Assembly (NCBI GenBank): GCA_958296055.1
Contig: CATQHS010000001.1
Coordinates: 3,060,277-3,124,276 of the forward strand
Reading direction: 5' to 3'
Length of the DNA stretch: 64,000 nucleotides
From: an uncultured Acidimicrobiales bacterium
GTDB taxonomy: Bacteria > Actinomycetota > Acidimicrobiia > Acidimicrobiales > Aldehydirespiratoraceae
The notes under the pieces are model-generated. The model ran no database searches. It was not told where the DNA came from and saw only the letters and a program-made list of their open reading frames with translations. Below, piece after piece: positions 54,404 to 62,549 of the stretch. Each line of letters starts with the position of its first letter. The first letter of the stretch is position 1. The position numbers and the translations under genes are program-made.

Positions 54404-54503
54404 CGTCCCTCCGGCCGCGCACTTTACCGGCGCCGCCCCGGCTGATCCCGCCGCCGCTGCCCCGTCCGATCCCGCCGCCGCCCCGGCCGGGCCGGGAGCA
54501 GAG

Positions 54504-55990
54504 GTCTGGGAGCCCCGGTTCACCCTGCACGGCTTCCGCTGCGCCGAGATCGTCTGCGACCCCGGTGTGACCGTCGAGGGGATCGAGGCCCGGCATGTGC
54601 GCACCGGCGCGGCCGAGACCGGGAGCTTCGACTGCTCCGACGAGCTGATCAACCGGATCCACGGCAACGTCACCTGGACCTTCGCCTCCTCGCTGCAGGG
54701 CTTCCCCCAGGACGCAGCCGACCGGTCCGAGCGGGTCGGGTGGCTCGGAGACCCGGTGGCGGGCGACTTCGCCTTCACCTTCGACACCTTCTCGTTCTGG
54801 TCGAAATGGCTCGACGACCTGGCCGACTCCCAGAAGCAGACCGGCGACCTGCCGGTGATCGCGCCCCTCCACTGGCGGAGGACCCACGACGCCTACCTGA
54901 TGTACCCGGTGTGGAAGTGCTCGTACCCGGTCGTGGCCTGGGACCTCTACCTCGAATACGGAGACGCCCGCATCCTCGAGGACCACTACGACCGGATCGA
55001 GGCCCTGATCGCGTTTCTGGACCGCCAGGCCGAGGACGGCCTGCTGACCGGGGGCCTGGGCGATCACATGGAGCCCCAGCCCGACGGCACCTCCAGCTTC
55101 GAGCCGGTCCGGACCCCGGCCGGGCTCACGTCCACCGCCTTTCTACTGCCGCGGCGCCGAGATTCTGGCCATGGCCGGAGAAGTCCTCGGCTACCGGGAC
55201 CGGGCCGAGCGGCACTGGCGGCGGGCCGCCGCTATCGCCGCCGCCTTCAACCGGCGGTACTTCGACGCCGAGACCTCCAACTACGCCACCGGCAGCCAGG
55301 CCGCCAACGCCATCCCGCTGGCGCTAGGGCTGGCCTCTCCCGAGCACGAGGCGTCGGTGCTGGCCAACATCGTGGCCGACATCGACCGCGCCGGCGGCCG
55401 CCTGTCCACCGGGATGCTGGGGACCGACGCCTTGGTCCGGGTCCTGTCCGAGCACGGCCGGGCCGATGTGCTTTGGACCATCGCCACCGGCACCGCCTTC
55501 CCGAGTTGGGGCGAGCAGGTGGCCAAGGGCGCGACCACGCTGTGGGAGGCGTGGGAGGGCGAGACCGAACCCCAGCTCAGCTACAACATGAAGCTGTTCG
55601 GGAGCATCCAGAAGTTCTTCTTCAGGGATCTGGCCGGGATCCGGCGGGCCGCCCCGGGCTACGCCGCCTTCTCAGTGGAGCTCCAAATGGTGGGCGCCCT
55701 GCGCTGGGCCCGGGCCCGCATCGACACGGTGCCGGGGCCGATCTCGTCGAGCTGGCGGCGCCACGACGGTGCCTTCGAACTGGAGGTGACGGTGCCGCCC
55801 AACGCCCGGGCCACCGTCCGGGTCCCCAAACTGGGCCGGGCCGAGCCCCAGATCTCCGAGGGCGGCGAGCCGGTGTGGCCCGATCCCGGCCCGGCCCGGC
55901 ATCGCCCGAGCCGCCGATGAGGCCCAAGCCGTGGCCTTCGAGGTCGGCTCCGGCTGCTACTCGTTCGCGTCGCTCCTGGAGGGAACTTGA
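54504..55990 (+). pseudogene. Decayed alpha-L-rhamnosidase (GH78-like), 5'-truncated with two frameshifts
   Basis: Three consecutive frames give one coherent GH78-type product. Frame A (54504-55142): WEPRFTLHGFR, FPQDAADRSERVGWLGD, TSTAF. Frame B (55144 to about 55895): YCRGAEILAMAGEVLG, FNRRYF, FPSWGEQV, TLWEAW. Frame C (about 55898-55990): ADEAQAVAFEVGSGCYSF and a stop. One extra base at 55143 explains the first shift; slippage in a CCGGC repeat near 55890 could explain the second. No start codon lies before the domain; upstream is only an Ala/Pro/Asp low-complexity stretch, so the N-terminal domains are lost. Sulfatase follows 1 nt later. Confidence 0.8.
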
Positions 55991-55991
55991 G

Positions 55992-57335
55992 ATGAATGAG
56001 ATGACTAGGCCCAACGTCGTTTTGATCATCACCGACCAGCAGACTCGGGCCACCATCCGGGCCTACGGCAACGAGCGCACCCGTACCCCGGCCATGGACG
56101 CCCTGGCCGCCTCCGGCACCGCTTTCGAGAAGTCGTACTGCGCGTCGCCGCTGTGCAGCCCGGGCCGGGCCGGGATCCTCACCGGCCGGATGCCCCACAC
56201 CGCCGGGGTGAACGTGAACGACGAGCCGGTCCGCGACGGCATAGACAACGTGGGGGAGATGTTCCGGGCCGCGGGCTACGAGACGGCGTGGTCGGGCAAG
56301 TGGAACCTGCCCGAGTCGTTCCCGGTCGGGGCCGAAGCCATTCCCGGTTTCCGGAACCTGGACTGGCAGCGGGGGACCTACCGGGATCTGGGCGCGTCGG
56401 TGGACTCCGACATCACCGACGAGGCGGTCAGATACCTCTCGCAAGACCGGGCCGAGCCGTTCTTCTTGGGGGTCTCCCTCTACAACCCCCACGACATCTG
56501 CTTCTGGGTCATGGGCCGCGACCACGACGTCCTGCCCGGGCCTCCGCCCGGCGCGGCGCTGCCCGAGCTCCCCGAGAACTTCGACGCCGACCCGGACGAG
56601 CCCGAGATGGTGAAGTGGATCCGCAGCCAGGACGCGATGATCGAAGGCTACGGCTGGACCGAGCTGCGCTGGACCGAGGACTGGGACGAGCAGCACTGGC
56701 GGCGCTACCTGTACGCCTACGACTGCTTGGTGGAGATGGCCGACGCCCAGATCGGCCGGGTGCTGCGGGCCATCGCCGACAACGGGCTGGCCGCCGACAC
56801 GCTGGTCGCCCTCACCAGCGACCACGGCGAGGGAACGGCCGCCCACCGCTGGGTCACCAAGCAGATGCTCTATGAGGAGCCGGTGACCGTTCCCCTGGTG
56901 CTGCGCTGGCCGGGGGCGATCTCGGCGGGGCGGTTCGACCGGACCCATCTCGCCTCGGCCATTGACGTGGCCCCGACCCTGTGCGACTACGCCGGGGTGG
57001 CCGGGCCCGATGACTTGGCGGGTCGGTCGCTGCGACCGGTGCTTGACGACCCCGGCCTCCCCGGTGCCGAATACGTGGTCAGCGAACTCCAACCCAGCCC
57101 GTTCAGGATGGACCTCAAGGGCCGGATGATGCGGACCGAGCGGTACAAGTACCTGGCCTTCAGCGCGGGTGCCGACCCCGAGATGCTGTTCGACCTCGAG
57201 CAGGACCCGCTGGAGACGGCCAACCTGGCCAAGGCCCCCGACCGGCGCTGCGTCCTGGCCGAGCACCGGTCGCGGCTGGAGGCGTGGGTGCAGGCGACCG
57301 GCGACGACTTCGCCGTCGGCTCAGCCCAGATCTAG
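55992..57335 (+). CDS. Sulfatase (formylglycine type)
   Basis: 447 residues from ATG 55992 with GGAGGGAA upstream. The FGly site is C55-S-P-G-R (SPLCSPGRAGILTG), fitting the CxPxR core but with Gly where Ser/Ala is usual. Metal ligands: ITDQQ at the N-terminus and TSDHGEG (about 277). No signal peptide is seen, so it may be cytosolic. It removes sulfate from a sugar or other ester. The remnant rhamnosidase and adjacent oxygenases suggest earlier use of sulfated, rhamnose-containing glycans. Confidence 0.92.
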   Translation: MNEMTRPNVVLIITDQQTRATIRAYGNERTRTPAMDALAASGTAFEKSYCASPLCSPGRAGILTGRMPHTAGVNVNDEPVRDGIDNVGEMFRAAGYETAWSGKWNLPESFPVGAEAIPGFRNLDWQRGTYRDLGASVDSDITDEAVRYLSQDRAEPFFLGVSLYNPHDICFWVMGRDHDVLPGPPPGAALPELPENFDADPDEPEMVKWIRSQDAMIEGYGWTELRWTEDWDEQHWRRYLYAYDCLVEMADAQIGRVLRAIADNGLAADTLVALTSDHGEGTAAHRWVTKQMLYEEPVTVPLVLRWPGAISAGRFDRTHLASAIDVAPTLCDYAGVAGPDDLAGRSLRPVLDDPGLPGAEYVVSELQPSPFRMDLKGRMMRTERYKYLAFSAGADPEMLFDLEQDPLETANLAKAPDRRCVLAEHRSRLEAWVQATGDDFAVGSAQI

Positions 57336-57366
57336 CCGCGGCCTTCAGGGGCGATCGTCGCCGTAG

Positions 57367-57443
57367 TGGTACGCCCCCTGGGACTCGAACCCAGAACCTG
57401 CGGATTAAGAGTCCGATGCTCTGCCAAATTGAGCTAGAGGCGC
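57367..57443 (-). tRNA. tRNA-Lys(CTT)
   Basis: Read on the minus strand: acceptor GCGCCTC with GGGGCGT (two G-U pairs), D-stem GCTC/GAGC, anticodon loop CTCTTAA (anticodon CTT), T-arm CTGGG/CCCAG, discriminator A and encoded CCA. The outermost anticodon-stem pair is mismatched. Confidence 0.92.
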
Positions 57444-57470
57444 GAGTAGGCGAGAAATGATAACGCTTCG

Positions 57471-57545
57471 GGTGACCGAGGGGACTCGAACCCCCGACCT
57501 CCGGGACCACAACCCGGCGCTCTAACCGACTGAGCTACGGCCACC
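57471..57545 (-). tRNA. tRNA-His(GTG)
   Basis: Minus strand: acceptor GTGGCCG with CGGTCAC, plus an extra 5' G facing discriminator C, the hallmark of histidine tRNAs. Anticodon stem CCGGG/CCCGG with loop TTGTGGT (anticodon GTG). CCA not encoded. Confidence 0.94.
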
Positions 57546-57635
57546 ACGACCCCCGAATCGGGACGGGCGCCGATCCTACCGGCGCCGGAGGCCGACCCGT
57601 TCCCGCTCGGCCATGTCGGCGGTAGCCTTGACTCG

Positions 57636-57709
57636 CCCCTGTAGCTCAATTGGATAGAGCGGAGGGTTTCTACCCCTCAGGTTGCGGGTTCGAATCCTGT
57701 CGGGGGCGC
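57636..57709 (+). tRNA. tRNA-Arg(TCT)
   Basis: Acceptor GCCCCTG with CGGGGGC, D-stem GCTC/GAGC, anticodon stem GAGGG/CCCTC with loop TTTCTAC (anticodon TCT), discriminator G, CCA not encoded. Opposite strand to the Lys and His tRNAs. Confidence 0.94.
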
Positions 57710-57753
57710 GAGACCGGCTCCGCCGGGCCGGGCCAACCTCCTCGGGTCGCCGT

Positions 57754-58365
57754 TCAGCGGTCCAGGATCATCAGGTGGTCGATGGCGGCGACGGCAATAT
57801 GGGACGCCGCCGCCTCGGCCGGCCCCGGCCCCGGCGCCGCGACCACCGACACCACGTCCGCTCCGGCCGAGGCGAGCCGGCCCCGCCAGTGCCGGCCGCC
57901 GGCCGCGATCCTCACCAGCGGGCGCTCGGCGCCCAGAGCGGTCAGCGCCTCGCCGAAAGCCGCTCCCGGCGCTTCGGCCCCCAAGGCAAGCGACCCCGGT
58001 CCCGGCCGATCCCCGGAGCCGCCGGGGGCTTCGCCTACCGCGGCGATGGCGGCCGTCGGCACCATGGCCTGGCCGCCGGCGCCCGCGATGACGCAGAAGT
58101 CGGCGCCCACGACGGCGACCCGGCCCCGCATCCGGTCTCCGCCGACGGTGTCGACCAGAACCGGTCGGGTCCCCTCGGCCATGCGGGCCAGCAGCCCGGC
58201 CACCGTCGACTCGGAGGCCTCGGCCGCGCCGTGGCGGCGCTGCGCGGCTCGGCTCCGGGCCGCCTCGTCCACCCGCTCCGACGCCGCCCACCGGGCCAGC
58301 TCGTCTAGCCCGGCGTCGCCGGCCAGCGATACCGGTCGGTCGGGGGGCGGGGGCGCGTCGTCCAC
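57754..58365 (-). CDS. Conserved-looking hypothetical protein
   Basis: 203 residues from GTG 58365. Two segments look like small beta barrels (RPVLVDTVGGDRMRGRVAVVGADFCVIA and RPLVRIAAGGRHWRGRLASAGADVVSVV), recalling LSm-like folds in other actinobacterial hypotheticals. A helical stretch (LDELARWAASERVDEAARSRAAQRRHG) precedes them. No membrane segment. Divergent from phoH; probably leaderless (see the promoter entry). Function unknown. Confidence 0.6.
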   Translation of the reverse strand: MDDAPPPPDRPVSLAGDAGLDELARWAASERVDEAARSRAAQRRHGAAEASESTVAGLLARMAEGTRPVLVDTVGGDRMRGRVAVVGADFCVIAGAGGQAMVPTAAIAAVGEAPGGSGDRPGPGSLALGAEAPGAAFGEALTALGAERPLVRIAAGGRHWRGRLASAGADVVSVVAAPGPGPAEAAASHIAVAAIDHLMILDR

Positions 58366-58371
58366 CCCGGC

Positions 58372-58399
58372 CAGGTTAAAGGGGTACTCTGATGATCCA
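58372..58399 (-). promoter_or_regulatory. Putative leaderless promoter of the hypothetical gene
   Basis: Minus strand: TTGGAT, 16-nt spacer, TAACCT, then only 6 nt to GTG 58365. A TAnnnT -10 so close to the start codon would give an mRNA beginning at the GTG, common in actinobacteria. Confidence 0.4.
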
Positions 58400-58402
58400 A
58401 AG

Positions 58403-59437
58403 ATGCCCGACACCGCCGTCACGATCCGCGTTCCCGGCAATCACCTCCTCGGGGTGCTGCTCGGCGAGCACGACGCCAACCTGCAGCGGCTGGAGGCGGC
58501 GTTCCCGGCCAGCCGGATCCACGTCCGGGGCGACGAGGTGAGCGTCTCGGGGGCCGAGGCCGAGACGGTGGCCCGCCTGTTCGAGGAGCTGATCGTGCTG
58601 GCCGAGCGGGGCGAGCGGCTCGACGCCCGCACCCTGGACCGGGCCATCGACATGGTGCGGTCCGGCGATTCCGGCGAGCGGCCCTCCGACGTGCTCACCC
58701 ACGAGGTCCTGCAAGCCCCCCGGGGCCGGTCGGTGCGGCCCCGCTCGGGCGGTCAGAAGCGCTACGTGGACGCCATTGCCGCCAACGTCGTGACCTTCGG
58801 GATCGGCCCGGCCGGAACCGGCAAGAGCTGGTTGGCGGTGGCCATGGCGGTGGGGGCGCTCCACGCCGGCCAGGTGGATCGCATCATCCTCACCCGCCCC
58901 GCGGTCGAGGCCGGCGAGCGGCTCGGGTTCCTGCCCGGCGACCTCATGGCCAAGGTGGACCCCTACCTGCGGCCGCTGTACGACGCCCTCCACGACATGG
59001 TCGGCAACGAGAGCCTGGAGCGGTTGCTGGAGCGGGGCGCGGTCGAGGTGGCGCCGCTGGCTTTCATGAGGGGCCGGACCCTCAACTCCAGCTTCATCAT
59101 CCTCGACGAGGCCCAGAACACCTCGCCCGAGCAAATGAAGATGTTCTTGACCCGGATCGGCTTCGGCTCCAAGGCGGTGGTGACCGGCGACGTCACCCAG
59201 GTCGACGTGGACGGCGGCCGCAGCGGGCTGGTCGGCTTGGAGCCCATCCTGGGCGGCATCGACGGGATCGCCTTCGTTCGCCTGTCGAGTCGGGATGTGG
59301 TGCGCCACCGGATCGTGCAGGCCATCGTGAACGCCTACGGCCGGGCTGGCCCGGATCGAAGCGGCCCGGGCGCGGACCGGGCCGACCCGGATCGAGGCGG
59401 CCCGGGCGGCCGGAATGAGCCGATGCGGTCCGAATGA
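58403..59437 (+). CDS. PhoH-like ATPase
   Basis: 344 residues from ATG 58403. An N-terminal KH-like region (residues 1-90) is followed by a PhoH ATPase domain: Walker A GPAGTGKS (135-142), LTRPAVEAGERLGFLPGD, Walker B FIILDEAQN, VTGDVTQVD. Partner of YbeY in ribosome and rRNA quality control. The tail is Gly/Asp/Arg-rich with a 12-residue duplication (PDRSGPGADRAD, PDRGGPGGRNEP). ATGA overlap with ybeY. Confidence 0.93.
   Translation: MPDTAVTIRVPGNHLLGVLLGEHDANLQRLEAAFPASRIHVRGDEVSVSGAEAETVARLFEELIVLAERGERLDARTLDRAIDMVRSGDSGERPSDVLTHEVLQAPRGRSVRPRSGGQKRYVDAIAANVVTFGIGPAGTGKSWLAVAMAVGALHAGQVDRIILTRPAVEAGERLGFLPGDLMAKVDPYLRPLYDALHDMVGNESLERLLERGAVEVAPLAFMRGRTLNSSFIILDEAQNTSPEQMKMFLTRIGFGSKAVVTGDVTQVDVDGGRSGLVGLEPILGGIDGIAFVRLSSRDVVRHRIVQAIVNAYGRAGPDRSGPGADRADPDRGGPGGRNEPMRSE
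59350..59408 (+). repeat. 36-bp duplication at the 3' end of phoH
   Basis: 23-nt copies at 59350-59372 and 59386-59408 differ at one base and lie 36 bp apart. They encode the doubled DR-GGP tail. A further GAATGAGC copy (59413-59420) matches the ybeY start context at 59433. Confidence 0.8.
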
Positions 59438-59880
59438 GCGAAGCGGGCCTGGTGGTGGTGGCGACCGACGAGCGGGCCGGCGATCGGTCCGAGTCCGAGA
59501 CCGTCGATGTCGGCGCCTGGGCCGCCTTGGCCGAGGCCGCGCTGCGGGCTGAGAACGTGACCACCGGCGAGCTCAACCTGGTGTTCGTCGACCCGGCCGA
59601 GATGGCTCGCCTCAACGCCGAGCACATGGGCGAAGACGGACCCACCGACGTCTTGTCGTTCCCGCTCGACGGGGCCGACCCGGCCCCGGTCGGGGCCCGG
59701 ATGGTGGGGGACGTGGTGGTGTGCCCCGCCTGCGCCCGGCCCCGCCCCGGCGAACTGGCCCTGCTGGTCCTTCACGGGGTGCTCCACCTGCTCGGCTACG
59801 ACCACGCTTGCGCCGCCGACGCGGCCCGGATGCAGGCCCGGGAGCGGGAGTTGCTGGCCGCCCACTACCGCCGGTCGTGA
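59434..59880 (+). CDS. ybeY: Endoribonuclease YbeY (rRNA maturation)
   Basis: 148 residues from ATG 59434, overlapping the phoH stop. Zinc motif H114-x3-H118-x5-H124 in LHGVLHLLGYDH. Also the conserved TDVLSFPLD. Matures 16S rRNA 3' end and ribosome quality control. GTGA overlap with the next gene. Confidence 0.95.
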   Translation: MSEAGLVVVATDERAGDRSESETVDVGAWAALAEAALRAENVTTGELNLVFVDPAEMARLNAEHMGEDGPTDVLSFPLDGADPAPVGARMVGDVVVCPACARPRPGELALLVLHGVLHLLGYDHACAADAARMQARERELLAAHYRRS

Positions 59881-60734
59881 CCGGGCCGGGGCGGGCCGCG
59901 GCTCGGAAGCTGGGCGCGGCGGCGGCCAGGCTGGGGATCAAGCGGGCCCGGGCCCCGGCGGTGAGCGAGGACGAGCTCATGGCCCTGACCGAGGCGGCGG
60001 TGGAGTCCGACGCCATAGAGGCCGGGGAGCGGGATCTAATCGAGTCGGCCCTGGCCCTGGGGGACACGGTCGTGCGCGAGGTGATGGTGCCCCGCACCGA
60101 CATGGTCTGCGCCGCTGAGTCCATGTCGGTCGCCGCCGCCTTGGAGCTGGCCATAGACCGAGGACTGAGCCGGCTGCCGGTGTCGGGCGACGACATCGAC
60201 GACATCGTCGGCTTGGCCCTGCTCAAGGACTTGGCCCGGGCCGAGCGGACGGGTCGGGGGTCGCAGCCGGTGGGCGCGTCGATGCGCCGGGCCGTGTTCG
60301 TGCCCGAGACCAAGCGGGTGGGCGAGCTCCTCCAGGAGATGCGCACGGCCGGGGGCCATCTGGCGGTGGTGGTGGACGAATACGGCGGCACCGCCGGCCT
60401 GGTCACCCTCGAGGACCTGGTCGAGGAGTTGGTGGGCGAGATCGTGGACGAGTTCGACCGGCCCGAGCCGATGCTGGAGCCCTTGGCCGGCGGGGAGGCC
60501 CTGGTGCACGGGCGGATGCCGGTGGACCAGCTCAACCATCTCATGGGCGCCGACCTTCCCGACGACGACTGGGACACGGTCGGGGGGTTCATTTTCAACA
60601 CCCTCGGCCGCGTGCCCGATGTGGGCGAGACCGTCGAGGTGGAAGGCCTGCGCCTGAGGGTGGAGCGGATGCAGGGCCGGCGCATCACCCGGGTCCGCCT
60701 CACCCGCACCGGCACCGCCGGGCCCGCCCCGTGA
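59877..60734 (+). CDS. CorC/YbeX-type CBS-pair protein
   Basis: 285 residues from GTG 59877. Soluble protein with two CBS domains (VMVPRTDMVCAAESMSV to MRRAVFVPETKRVGELL, VVVDEYGGTAGLVTLEDLVEELVGEI) and a C-terminal CorC_HlyC domain (DTVGGFIFNTLGRVPDVGE). The N-terminal DUF21 membrane domain of most actinobacterial hemolysin-like proteins is absent, so it matches E. coli CorC/YbeX in layout. Gene order phoH-ybeY-corC is also the E. coli ybeZ-ybeY-ybeX order. Confidence 0.9.
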   Translation: MTGPGRAAARKLGAAAARLGIKRARAPAVSEDELMALTEAAVESDAIEAGERDLIESALALGDTVVREVMVPRTDMVCAAESMSVAAALELAIDRGLSRLPVSGDDIDDIVGLALLKDLARAERTGRGSQPVGASMRRAVFVPETKRVGELLQEMRTAGGHLAVVVDEYGGTAGLVTLEDLVEELVGEIVDEFDRPEPMLEPLAGGEALVHGRMPVDQLNHLMGADLPDDDWDTVGGFIFNTLGRVPDVGETVEVEGLRLRVERMQGRRITRVRLTRTGTAGPAP

Positions 60735-60789
60735 GCCCGCCCCTCCCCGAGGGCGCGGGGCCCGCCGGGCCCGCCCCCGTGAGCCCGCC
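60717..60789 (+). repeat. Duplicated corC/era junction
   Basis: GCCGGGCCCGCCCCGTGAG plus CCCGCC (60717-60741) recurs at 60764-60789 with a one-base indel. Each copy contains a GTGAGCCCGCC start, at 60731 and 60779, 48 bp apart and in frame. The true Era start is therefore ambiguous. Confidence 0.85.
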
Positions 60790-61627
60790 GTTGCGGTCGG
60801 GGTTCGTCACCCTGATGGGCCGCCCCAACTCCGGCAAGTCGACTCTGCTCAACCGGATGTTGGGCCGCAAGGTGTCGATCGTCTCCGACAAGCCCCAGAC
60901 CACCCGGTCTCAGATCCGGGGGGTGCTCACCCGGCCCGACGCCCAAATCGTGTTCGTGGACACCCCCGGAATCCACAAGCCCCGCACCCTGCTGGGCCAA
61001 CGGCTCAACGCCGCCGCCGCCGAGGCCGCCTCCGGCGTCGACCTGGTGGCCTTCGTGCTCGACGCCTCCGCCCCCTACGGGAAGGGCGATGCCTTCATCG
61101 CCGAGGAACTGCCCCGCTCCTCGGTGGCGGTGGTCACCAAGTGGGACCTGGTCTCACCCGATCGGATGCTGGCCCAGCTCGCCGCGGCCGGCGCCCTGGA
61201 TTTCGAGGCCTACTTTCCGGTCAGCGGCCTCACCGGCCGGGGGGTGCCCGAGCTGGTGGACCATCTGGCTGCCCGGCTGCCCGAGGGCCCGGCCCTGTAC
61301 CCCCCCGATGCCGTCACCGACGCCGACGACTCGTTCTGGGTGGCCGATCTGGTCCGCGAGCAGTTGTTCCAGATGACCCGCCAAGAGCTGCCGCACTCCA
61401 TCGCCACCCGGGTGACCGAGTGGTCCTGGCCCCTGATCCGGTGCGAGATCCTGGTAGAGCGCCGGTCTCAGAAGCCGATGGTCATCGGCCGGGGCGGGTC
61501 GGTGCTGGCGAGGGTGGGCCGGGCCGTGCGGGCCCAGCTTCCCCCCGGCGCCCGCTTGGAGTTGTTCGTCAGGGTGGACAAGAACTGGCCCCGCCGCCCC
61601 GACCGGCTCCAGCGGCTGGGGCTTTGA
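60731..61627 (+). CDS. era: GTPase Era
   Basis: 298 residues from GTG 60731 (GTGA overlap with corC), or 282 from the duplicated GTG 60779, which may be the ancestral start. G1 GRPNSGKS (30-37), effector TTRSQIRG, G3 DTPGIHKP, G4 TKWD (Thr for the usual Asn), and a C-terminal KH domain with VIGRGGSVLARVG. Binds 16S rRNA 3' end in 30S assembly, matching its ybeY neighbour. Confidence 0.95.
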   Translation: MSPPLPEGAGPAGPAPVSPPLRSGFVTLMGRPNSGKSTLLNRMLGRKVSIVSDKPQTTRSQIRGVLTRPDAQIVFVDTPGIHKPRTLLGQRLNAAAAEAASGVDLVAFVLDASAPYGKGDAFIAEELPRSSVAVVTKWDLVSPDRMLAQLAAAGALDFEAYFPVSGLTGRGVPELVDHLAARLPEGPALYPPDAVTDADDSFWVADLVREQLFQMTRQELPHSIATRVTEWSWPLIRCEILVERRSQKPMVIGRGGSVLARVGRAVRAQLPPGARLELFVRVDKNWPRRPDRLQRLGL

Positions 61628-61638
61628 CCCGACATGAC

Positions 61639-61666
61639 TTGACTTGGGGGGGGGGGGTGATAATAA
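61639..61666 (+). promoter_or_regulatory. Putative phase-variable promoter with a 12-G tract in the spacer
   Basis: TTGACT (61639-61644, five of six consensus) is followed by a run of 12 G (61646-61657), then GATAAT (61659-61664, five of six) overlapping TAATAA (61661-61666). The spacer is 14 nt to GATAAT or 16 nt to TAATAA, so each G gained or lost would change promoter strength. TATGAT (61673-61678) is a further -10 candidate. The first codon of the SLH gene is at 61734. Confidence 0.5.
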
Positions 61667-61704
61667 AGTTGCTATGATGTTCGCCTGTGCTAGTAGTTTT
61701 CTAG

Positions 61705-61716
61705 CCGTCTAGACGG
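61705..61716. promoter_or_regulatory. Perfect 12-bp palindrome in the SLH gene leader
   Basis: CCGTCTAGACGG is a complete palindrome 4 nt before the AGGAG ribosome site (61720-61724). It could be an operator or an mRNA hairpin limiting translation. Confidence 0.45.
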
Positions 61717-61730
61717 AGTAGGAGTTGGTT

Positions 61731-61765
61731 CCGATGCGTCCTGCAAGTCCGATGCGTCCTGCAAG
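61731..61765 (+). repeat. 18-bp start-codon duplication in the SLH gene
   Basis: CCGATGCGTCCTGCAAG occurs at 61731-61747 and 61749-61765, giving the doubled MRPAS-P-MRPAS N-terminus. The first ATG (61734) has the ribosome site; the second would also work. Confidence 0.85.
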
Positions 61766-62525
61766 CTTGAATCGTCATCGTCCGAAGTCGCCTGGGCGGG
61801 TGTGGCTCGGGCGGCTTTGCCGGGTTGCCGTTTCGTTGACGGCGGTGGCGTTGCTTGCGTCCGCGGCTTGGGCGGCTGCCCCTGAGTTTCCCACGACGGG
61901 GGCGGAGACGGGCTGGGCTTCCGCCGTTTATGCCACCGCCACCCCGCCGAGGCTGCCTCCTGAGTTCGAGGACGTGGACGAGGGCTCGGTTCACGCCGAG
62001 AGCATCGAGACGGTGGCCAGGCTGGGGATCACCACTGGCACCTCGGCTACGACTTTCTCGCCGGCTCAGACGGTGACCAGGGCTCAGTTGGCCACGTTCA
62101 TGGCCCGGACCTGGGAGGCGGCCGGCCAGGAGTGCCCGTCCTCGGGGGTCGTGTACTTCACTGATCTGGCCGCGGGCTCGACCCACGCGACCGGGATCGA
62201 CTGCATGTCCGCGCTGGGGGTCACCACCGGCACCTCGGCTACGACTTTCTCGCCGTCCCAGACGGTGACCAGGGCCCAGATGGCCACGTTCATGGCCCGG
62301 ATGTGGACCAAAGCTGGCCAGGAGTGCCCGGCCTCGGGGGCCTTGTCGTTCACTGACGTGGCCGCGGGCTCTACCCACGCGGCCAGCATCAACTGCATAT
62401 CGGCTCTGCGCATCACCACCGGCACCTCGGCCACGACCTTCTCGCCGTCACAGACGGTGACCAGGGCCCAGATGGCCACCTTCCTGGTCCGCTTCCACTC
62501 AGCCCTCACCGCGGCAACCGCCTGA
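61734..62525 (+). CDS. Secreted protein with three S-layer homology (SLH) domains
   Basis: 263 residues from ATG 61734 (AGGAG 9 nt upstream). A signal peptide of about 48 residues (SLTAVALLASAAWAA) is followed by three SLH repeats of about 58 residues. Each has FxDV/FTDL, a GITTGTSATTFSP-like turn and TVTRAQxATFxxR. The whole mature protein is almost only SLH, so it may be a wall-binding anchor or a domain partner of another surface protein. SLH domains commonly bind pyruvylated wall polymer; a CsaB-like enzyme is encoded at 47-48 kb. Confidence 0.9.
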   Translation: MRPASPMRPASLNRHRPKSPGRVWLGRLCRVAVSLTAVALLASAAWAAAPEFPTTGAETGWASAVYATATPPRLPPEFEDVDEGSVHAESIETVARLGITTGTSATTFSPAQTVTRAQLATFMARTWEAAGQECPSSGVVYFTDLAAGSTHATGIDCMSALGVTTGTSATTFSPSQTVTRAQMATFMARMWTKAGQECPASGALSFTDVAAGSTHAASINCISALRITTGTSATTFSPSQTVTRAQMATFLVRFHSALTAATA

Positions 62526-62549
62526 TCACCCCACCACCCTCTCGGAGGT

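Noticed and set aside
54567..57335. Single large fusion of glycosidase and sulfatase
   Set aside because: The middle of that frame is out-of-frame translation; real domain similarity moves to other frames and the sulfatase has its own ribosome site and ATG.
57350..57362. Terminator hairpin after the sulfatase (GGCGA TCG TCGCC)
   Set aside because: A 5-bp stem with a 3-nt loop and no T-run; such stems are common by chance at this GC content.
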